Origin: Pirellula sp.
Lineage (GTDB): Bacteria > Planctomycetota > Planctomycetia > Pirellulales > Pirellulaceae
Assembly: GCA_021299695.1 (NCBI GenBank)
Contig: JAJTEK010000016.1
Location: 1-64,000, forward strand
DNA length: 64,000 nucleotides
Reading direction: 5' to 3'
Part shown: positions 58,520 to 64,000 of the stretch, in pieces
How positions within the stretch are numbered: position 1 is the stretch's first letter
Layout of the letters: the number at the start of each line of letters is the position of its first letter
Program-made: the position numbers and the translations under genes
Notes under the pieces: generated by a model
The model's database searches: none
The model's input: only the letters and a program-made list of their open reading frames with translations
Told to the model about the DNA's origin: nothing

Positions 58520-60571
58520 GTGTCGGTCTCGAAGATACCAGAGGATGCCATGGGCTGCATATCGCGGAAGACGTTGCGTGGGTGGATTGTAAAAGGATGC
58601 CTCGGGAGTGTGATGCTCACCGGCTGCCATCCTGTGGACCGTTTCCACGCTTGGCGGGATTCCAAGAATGTTTCTTACTACCAGGAGTTTGTCACGCGGA
58701 TCGAGCAGCCCGTCGAGTCGGCGTGCATGGATACGCAGATTGGCGAGACGCTCAATCCGTTTGCCGTGGAGAATCCGGCGGATTTGCCTGCGATGGAATT
58801 GGGTTTGCAGGACGCGATTCAGATGGCCTTGCAAAACAGCGAGGTACTTCGGAATATCGGCGGGACGGTGGTCTCTGGCCCGCAGGGCTCGCCCACGCAG
58901 ATCGACCCGGCGTTGACGGATTTGAATCCGCTCGGCGGCACCCAAGCGGCTTTGGCCGCATTCGACGCGACGGTCAGTTCGCAGTTGTTTTGGCAGAAGA
59001 ACGATGTACCGCAGAACTTTTCGCCGCAAGGTTTACCTCCGGAGATCGCCGACCTGCTCGGTGTGTTTGCTTTCAATCAAACGCTCGGGACGAACATCAA
59101 TCAGATTCAAAAGCGGACGGCCACGGGTGCGACTTACTCTCTGCGCAGCAATGTGATTTACGATCGAAACAACCGACCGAACCGCAAGTACGAGAGTGAC
59201 TTCAGCGGGTTTTTAGAGGCCGAGTATCGCCAACCGCTGATGCAGGGTGCAGGAACCACGTTCAATCGCATCGCAGGACCAGGTGGTGTCGTCGGACAAT
59301 ACAACGGTGTGCTGATTGCTCGGATCAACACCGACATCTCTCTTGCAGATTTCGAGAACGGCGTGATCCGTTTGATCAACGACGTTGAAACCGCGTATTG
59401 GGAGTTGTACTTTACGTACCGAAACCTCGAGGCGCAGATCTCTGGACGTGAAAACGCGTTGCGGACATGGCAGCGAATCAGGGAGTTGCAGAAGGTCGGG
59501 TATCGGGGAGGGGAGGCCGATGCGGAGGCTCAAGCTCGATCGAATTACTACTTGTTCGCCTCGCAATTGAACGACGCGTTATCCGGCCCTAACGGCATGT
59601 ACGCGGCCGAGCAACGCTTGCGATACATGATTGGCTATCCAGCGACCGATGGACGGTTGCTCAAGCCGATTGATGATCCGATCCAAGCTGAGGTTATGTT
59701 CGACTGGCAGGCTTCGCTTGCCGACGCGACGAATCGGCGAGTCGAGGTCCGTCGTCAGGAGTGGACGATCAAACGGCGTGAGCTCGAATTGATCGCTTCT
59801 CGGTTGAATAAGCGTCCTCGGCTCGACGCTTTGACACGCTATCGGTACCGAGGTCTTGGGGACCATTTGTTTGGTGCTCGCAACCCCGCCGAGGCGACCG
59901 ATAGTTTCTTCGCCAATCTCGGGACTGGTGACTACCAGGAATGGCAAGGTGGTTTCGAATGGACCTACAACGTCGGACTTAGGCAAGCGTCGGCGGCGGT
60001 TCGGCATGCTCAATTGAATTTGGCGCGTGAGGTAGCGGTCCTTAAAGAGCAGCAGCTTCGAATCTCCCATGACTTGAGCAACGCAGCGCGGCAGATCTCA
60101 AGATCCTACGAGCAGATGCAGATCAATTACAACCGCATCGAAGCGGACAAACTTCAGGTCGAGGTATTGCGCAACCGTTACGAGAAGGGGTTGATCAACA
60201 TCAATTTCCTGCTCCAGGCCCAACAGCAATTGGCCAATAGCACCAGTGCGTTCTTCCGTTCGTTAGTCGACTACAACTTGGCCATCCGAGACTTCCATCG
60301 GGAGAAAGGTTCGTTGCTGAACTATAACCAAGTTGCCTTGTCGGAAGAACCGCTCAACGGTTCGATGCTCAGTGGGGCTTACGAGCGAGGTCGGTACTTT
60401 ACTCCTCGGGACAACCCTCAGGAGGTGATCGTCCGCGACCGCATCAGTGCAGGTCCCTTCGATCCGAGCACTGTCGGGACACCTGGGGTTGCATCTGGGG
60501 TGGTCGAGTCGTTCGAAGCCGCTCCGCCAGCGGAGAAAGTCGAGCCGATCTTGGAACCCTTACCGAAGTAA
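58520..60571 (+). CDS. TolC-family outer membrane efflux protein (paralogue of 14073-16043)
   Basis: YRQPLMQGAGTTFNRIAGPGGVVGQYNGVLIARINTDISLADFENGVIRLINDVETAYWELYFTYRNLEAQ. Confidence 0.9.
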   Translation: MSVSKIPEDAMGCISRKTLRGWIVKGCLGSVMLTGCHPVDRFHAWRDSKNVSYYQEFVTRIEQPVESACMDTQIGETLNPFAVENPADLPAMELGLQDAIQMALQNSEVLRNIGGTVVSGPQGSPTQIDPALTDLNPLGGTQAALAAFDATVSSQLFWQKNDVPQNFSPQGLPPEIADLLGVFAFNQTLGTNINQIQKRTATGATYSLRSNVIYDRNNRPNRKYESDFSGFLEAEYRQPLMQGAGTTFNRIAGPGGVVGQYNGVLIARINTDISLADFENGVIRLINDVETAYWELYFTYRNLEAQISGRENALRTWQRIRELQKVGYRGGEADAEAQARSNYYLFASQLNDALSGPNGMYAAEQRLRYMIGYPATDGRLLKPIDDPIQAEVMFDWQASLADATNRRVEVRRQEWTIKRRELELIASRLNKRPRLDALTRYRYRGLGDHLFGARNPAEATDSFFANLGTGDYQEWQGGFEWTYNVGLRQASAAVRHAQLNLAREVAVLKEQQLRISHDLSNAARQISRSYEQMQINYNRIEADKLQVEVLRNRYEKGLININFLLQAQQQLANSTSAFFRSLVDYNLAIRDFHREKGSLLNYNQVALSEEPLNGSMLSGAYERGRYFTPRDNPQEVIVRDRISAGPFDPSTVGTPGVASGVVESFEAAPPAEKVEPILEPLPK

Positions 60572-60598
60572 ACATGGGAACCGGGCGAAAGGGGCAAT

Positions 60599-61441
60599 TT
60601 AGTTGACCAACTCGACGCGCCAGTAGCCTGAGTCAGACTTCTGGATCGACAGTGGGCATCCAAAAAGTCTTGAGAGTCGATCTGGTTGCATGGCCTCATC
60701 GGTACTGCCGTTCCAAGCCACCGAGCCGCGATTCAAGAGGACTGTGTGTTGGATACAGGGAAGGACCTCGCTGAGTTGATGGGTCACCAGAATCAATGTT
60801 GTGTCTTGTTTGGCGATTTTTTCAAGGTGGTCGAGCAACTGCCTTTGGGCCAGCAGATCCAGACCGGCCGTTGGTTCATCGAGGATCAGGGCTTGGGGTC
60901 GCCGAGCGATGGCTCGGGCCAGGAGGGTTCTGCGGCGTTCGCCGGTGGACATGGTTCCGAGGGTGCGTTTTGCCAGTGGGCCGATCCCCATGAGTTCCAT
61001 GGCTTGGTGAGCGGCGGTTCGCATCGATTCGGTGATGAATTCCGGGTCGGGTTCGAGTTCGCTGGAAAAGAATCCGGTCAAGACAGCTTGTTCGGCCGTG
61101 AGTCGGCCGGATCGGCCTGCGTGAAAATGTTGGTCGATATCACCGCTGACGAACCCCAATCGGGTGCGGAGGTCCCAGACGTTCCATTCGGTTTGGCCGA
61201 AGATGCGGATGGTCCCGGGCTCTTGGCCTTCGAGAATGGAAGGATACAGGTTTCGGGTCAGGAGTTTGAGCAGGGTCGATTTTCCCGAGCCGTTGGGTCC
61301 GAGGATGGCCGTGTGTTCTCCGAGGGCGATCGACAAGGATAGGCCGTCGAGCAATTTGGCTTTTCCCCGTACCACCGAGACATTTTCCACGTCGAGGATG
61401 GGAAAGCTTGCGTCGGTTTTTATTGGTAGATTCGAGTGCAT
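60599..61441 (-). CDS. ABC transporter ATP-binding protein (likely start 61441)
   Basis: LGPNGSGKSTLLKLL, LGTMSTGERRRTLLARAI, ALILDEPTAGLD, LVTHQLSE. Confidence 0.93.
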   Translation of the reverse strand: MHSNLPIKTDASFPILDVENVSVVRGKAKLLDGLSLSIALGEHTAILGPNGSGKSTLLKLLTRNLYPSILEGQEPGTIRIFGQTEWNVWDLRTRLGFVSGDIDQHFHAGRSGRLTAEQAVLTGFFSSELEPDPEFITESMRTAAHQAMELMGIGPLAKRTLGTMSTGERRRTLLARAIARRPQALILDEPTAGLDLLAQRQLLDHLEKIAKQDTTLILVTHQLSEVLPCIQHTVLLNRGSVAWNGSTDEAMQPDRLSRLFGCPLSIQKSDSGYWRVELVN

Positions 61442-61529
61442 CGAATAGAATTTTAGCTTAAAACTCCAGATCGGTTGATGCCGGGGTTGGCCATTTTGCT
61501 GGTAGTTTATGGTCAGTAGGCAGAACTGC

Positions 61530-61589
61530 TTGGCCGGAAATCGTCTGGCCAAAAACCAACTGGCCGAAAACGATCTGGCGTGAATCGAT
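61530..61589. repeat. Four-unit degenerate 15-bp tandem repeat (ctggccgaaaacgat consensus)
   Basis: ttggccggaaatcgt / ctggccaaaaaccaa / ctggccgaaaacgat / ctggcgtgaatcgat. Confidence 0.75.
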
Positions 61590-61611
61590 CTGAAAAGGGA
61601 ACCCTTTGGCT

Positions 61612-64000
61612 ATGAGCAACGAAACTCCCGGGGATCGCAAGGAGCCCACCGACATCACACGCGCGCTGGATCTTGGAGAGTCGACGCCTAGGCACTGGCC
61701 GCTCGAGGAGGATTTTGAGTTCGGGCGAGTACATTATCTTGGACCGTTTGGGGGCAGGTGGCATGGGTCAGGTCTACCGAGCCCGTCATCGGACGATGGA
61801 CCGTGAGGTTGCCGTGAAGGTTCTCCCGAGGCGCCTTTCTTCCGACGCGCACGCGGTCGATCGGTTCTATGCGGAGGTCCGAGCGCAGGGGCGGATGATG
61901 CATCCGAACATTGTCACGGCCTTTGACGCAGGGTGCCATCGGACCCGAACCAACTCGGTCCATTATTTGGTTATGGAGTTGATCCAAGGCGAATCGCTTG
62001 CGCAGCGAGTAGGGATCCAGGGACCGATGAGTGGGAGCGAGGCGATCAAGGTGATCGAGCAAGCCGCCGTGGCGCTCGAGTACGCGCACGGCTTAGGGAT
62101 CGTCCATCGGGACATCAAACCTGGCAACATGATGCTCAACCAGCAAGGGACTCTGAAGATACTCGACTTCGGCTTGGCAGTTTTGCGAGATCTCGGTAAA
62201 TCCGATGAGGTGGGTAAAAGCCAACTGATCGGGACCGTCGAGTACATGTCTCCCGAGCAGATCAATACGCCGGATCTGGTCGACTACCGCACGGATCTGT
62301 ACTCGCTTGGAGCTACGCTTTTTTATCTGTTGATCGGCCGGCCGATGTTCACCGGGGAGGTGATGCAGACGGCCTTGGCTCAGTTGCGAAGGGCACCTCC
62401 GGCTCTGTACGAGTTGCGCAGCGATCTGGATCTGCGGCTCGACTCGGTCTTTCAATGGCTTGTGGCCAAGGATGTGGTTGATCGGTGTCCCTCGGCCCAT
62501 CATTTGCTTGAGAAACTCTATGAGCTCGGTCTGCTCGAGCGTCCGGGACCATCGCTTTCGGGTCGCAAGTCGGATTCGCGCAAGCTGGACTTTCGGGAGG
62601 GTACAACGCGAGAAAGACCCACGAGTATTGGCCAGGGAACCTCGACATCGCGGAAGTCCTTCGGTCCATTTGGAATCGACTTGGGGATGATTCATTCACG
62701 CTCGAGCTACGTCAACCAGGAGTTCAAGATCGAGCAAGTCCCTTTGGATGGCGAGCTGCTCGAATTGAGGAACATGGTTTATAGCGACCAAGGTTTAGTC
62801 AGGATCGGATCGGCAGCGGCTGACCAGCGGGTTCAGCATCCGGAGCAGATTTTCTATGGGACCCAGCGATGGTATGGCTTGCCGATGCTGGAGAAGCCCT
62901 TCGGTGGACGGCGGGTTCCTCCCGAGGTTCTCGTCGCGAGCATTCTGCGGCAAATCATCCTGCAGACTCGGAGCAAATACCCTAGCGCATCGCATGCGGT
63001 TGTTACCGTTCCGGGTTGCTACGACCAGATGCATCGCCACAGCACCAAGATCGCTTGTTCGATCGCTGGATTGGAGGTGTTGCAGTTGCTCGATAAGCCC
63101 CTTGCGGCGGCTTTGGCCCATTGCGAAATCGAAGCCCGTTTGGCCCAAGCTCGTGGGGATACGGACTATCAGAAAAACATCTTGGTCGTGATGCTCAGCG
63201 GTAGTGCCTGCGAGGCCTCGGTGGTGCGGTCGACTACGACGCGGGTTCAGACCCTCGGGGCGGTCGGAGATTCTCGTCGCGGCACGGTACGATGGCACGA
63301 CGTCGCAACCAAGCGACTCGCTGGGATGATCGAAAAGCAGCATGGGATCAGCGCTCGGGAAAACCTGGGGCTTGCTTCTCAACTGCAGCGAACGATGGAA
63401 CGGGCCTTTGAGCGACTGCGGCACTCGGCCAAAGTCCCCTTCATTATCGAGCTTCCAAAAGGGAAGTTCGAAGGATCGGTCGAGCGGGACCGAGTTTCCG
63501 ATTGGGTGGATGATTTGGTCGATGACTGCGAGCTGTTTGCCAAGGAGGCGATGGCCCGAGCGAGTGTCGATGGTAAGCAGATCGAGACGTTGATCGTCAT
63601 CGGCGATCTGCGTTGGCTTCCGACGTTGCTCGCGCGGATCACGGCATTGGTGCATCCGAAAGCGAAAGTCATACCGATGGGTTCGACCGATTTGGCTAAG
63701 GGTGCAGCGGTCCAGGCCCGACACTTGATGCCCCCGTTGGATGTCAAGAATCCCGTGGCCTTTGGTGCATCGAGTTACGACTTCGGGTTGATCATTCAAG
63801 AGCGGGATGGAAATGTTCATCCCCCGAAGGTATTGATTCCCAAAGACACGCTAGGTGGCCATTCCATCAGCCGTACACTGCGTTTCAGCCGGGAGGGCAA
63901 GCAGCAGCCGGTCCTGCAGTTCATCGAGGGGACGCGTTTGGGCAATCTCCATTGGAACCGCTTGGCCAGCATCGATTTACAGACCTGCTTTGCGGGACGC
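61612..64000 (+). CDS. Serine/threonine kinase fused to Hsp70/DnaK-like domain; apparent +1 frameshift near 61726; 3'-truncated by window
   Basis: MSNETPGDRKEPTDITRALDLGESTPRHWPLEEDFEFG | EYIILDRLGAGGMGQVYRARHRTMDREVAVKVL...GIVHRDIKPGNMML...ILDFGLAV...GTVEYMSPEQ; then FGIDLGMIHSRSSYV...QIFYGTQRWYG...HAVVTVPGCYDQMHRHSTKIACSIAGLEVLQLLDKPLAAALAH. Confidence 0.82.

Noticed and set aside
57227-59029. Two long minus-strand ORFs (254 and 345 aa)
   Set aside because: Antisense to the zinc-ribbon, AIM24 and TolC genes, which have clear family motifs
62795-63820. 341-aa minus-strand ORF
   Set aside because: Antisense to the kinase-Hsp70 reading frame, which carries clear motifs and is absent from the ORF track only because it runs off the window end

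Overview
Planctomycete-like chromosomal window. This taxonomic impression comes from protein style only (caspase/vWA giants, sulfatases, FG-GAP and DUF3500 proteins, S/T kinases). The window has three zones. (1) About 1-8 kb is a degraded mobile and polymorphic-effector-like zone. It holds IS3-family fragments whose termini can be read directly (TGCGATAGCCCAGGACTGG / CCAGTCCTGGGCTATCGCA), a Y1/REP-type transposase remnant, a second integrase remnant, a C5-methyltransferase C-terminal fragment, a CFI-box-CTERM protein, and a second toxin-like ORF that shares the same ~300 bp upstream module in inverted orientation. (2) About 8-36 kb is an unusual accessory locus. It has a PqqD/M50-HlyD, HlyD, GAF-HlyD and TolC export set. 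Next comes a type VI secretion-like core reduced to TssK, TssL and a truncated TssM with degenerate GTPase motifs. A PAAR protein sits between two SAM methyltransferases. These are followed by two giant caspase/vWA-type proteins (one with an apparently intact HG...DC dyad, the other degenerate), a Cys-rich HEAT-like lipoprotein and an outer-membrane-type protein. (3) About 36-64 kb is mostly ordinary genes: DUF3748, MgtE, DUF3500, Gfo/Idh/MocA, FG-GAP, class II DAHP synthase with an aberrant C-terminus, DnaB, PQQ propeller, S/T kinase + AGE epimerase, S51 peptidase, a double-sulfatase fusion, AIM24, a second TolC and an ABC ATPase. It ends with an S/T kinase-Hsp70 fusion that carries an apparent frameshift and runs off the window. 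No rRNA, tRNA or CRISPR array was recognised. All family calls are from reading protein motifs by eye; no database search was run.
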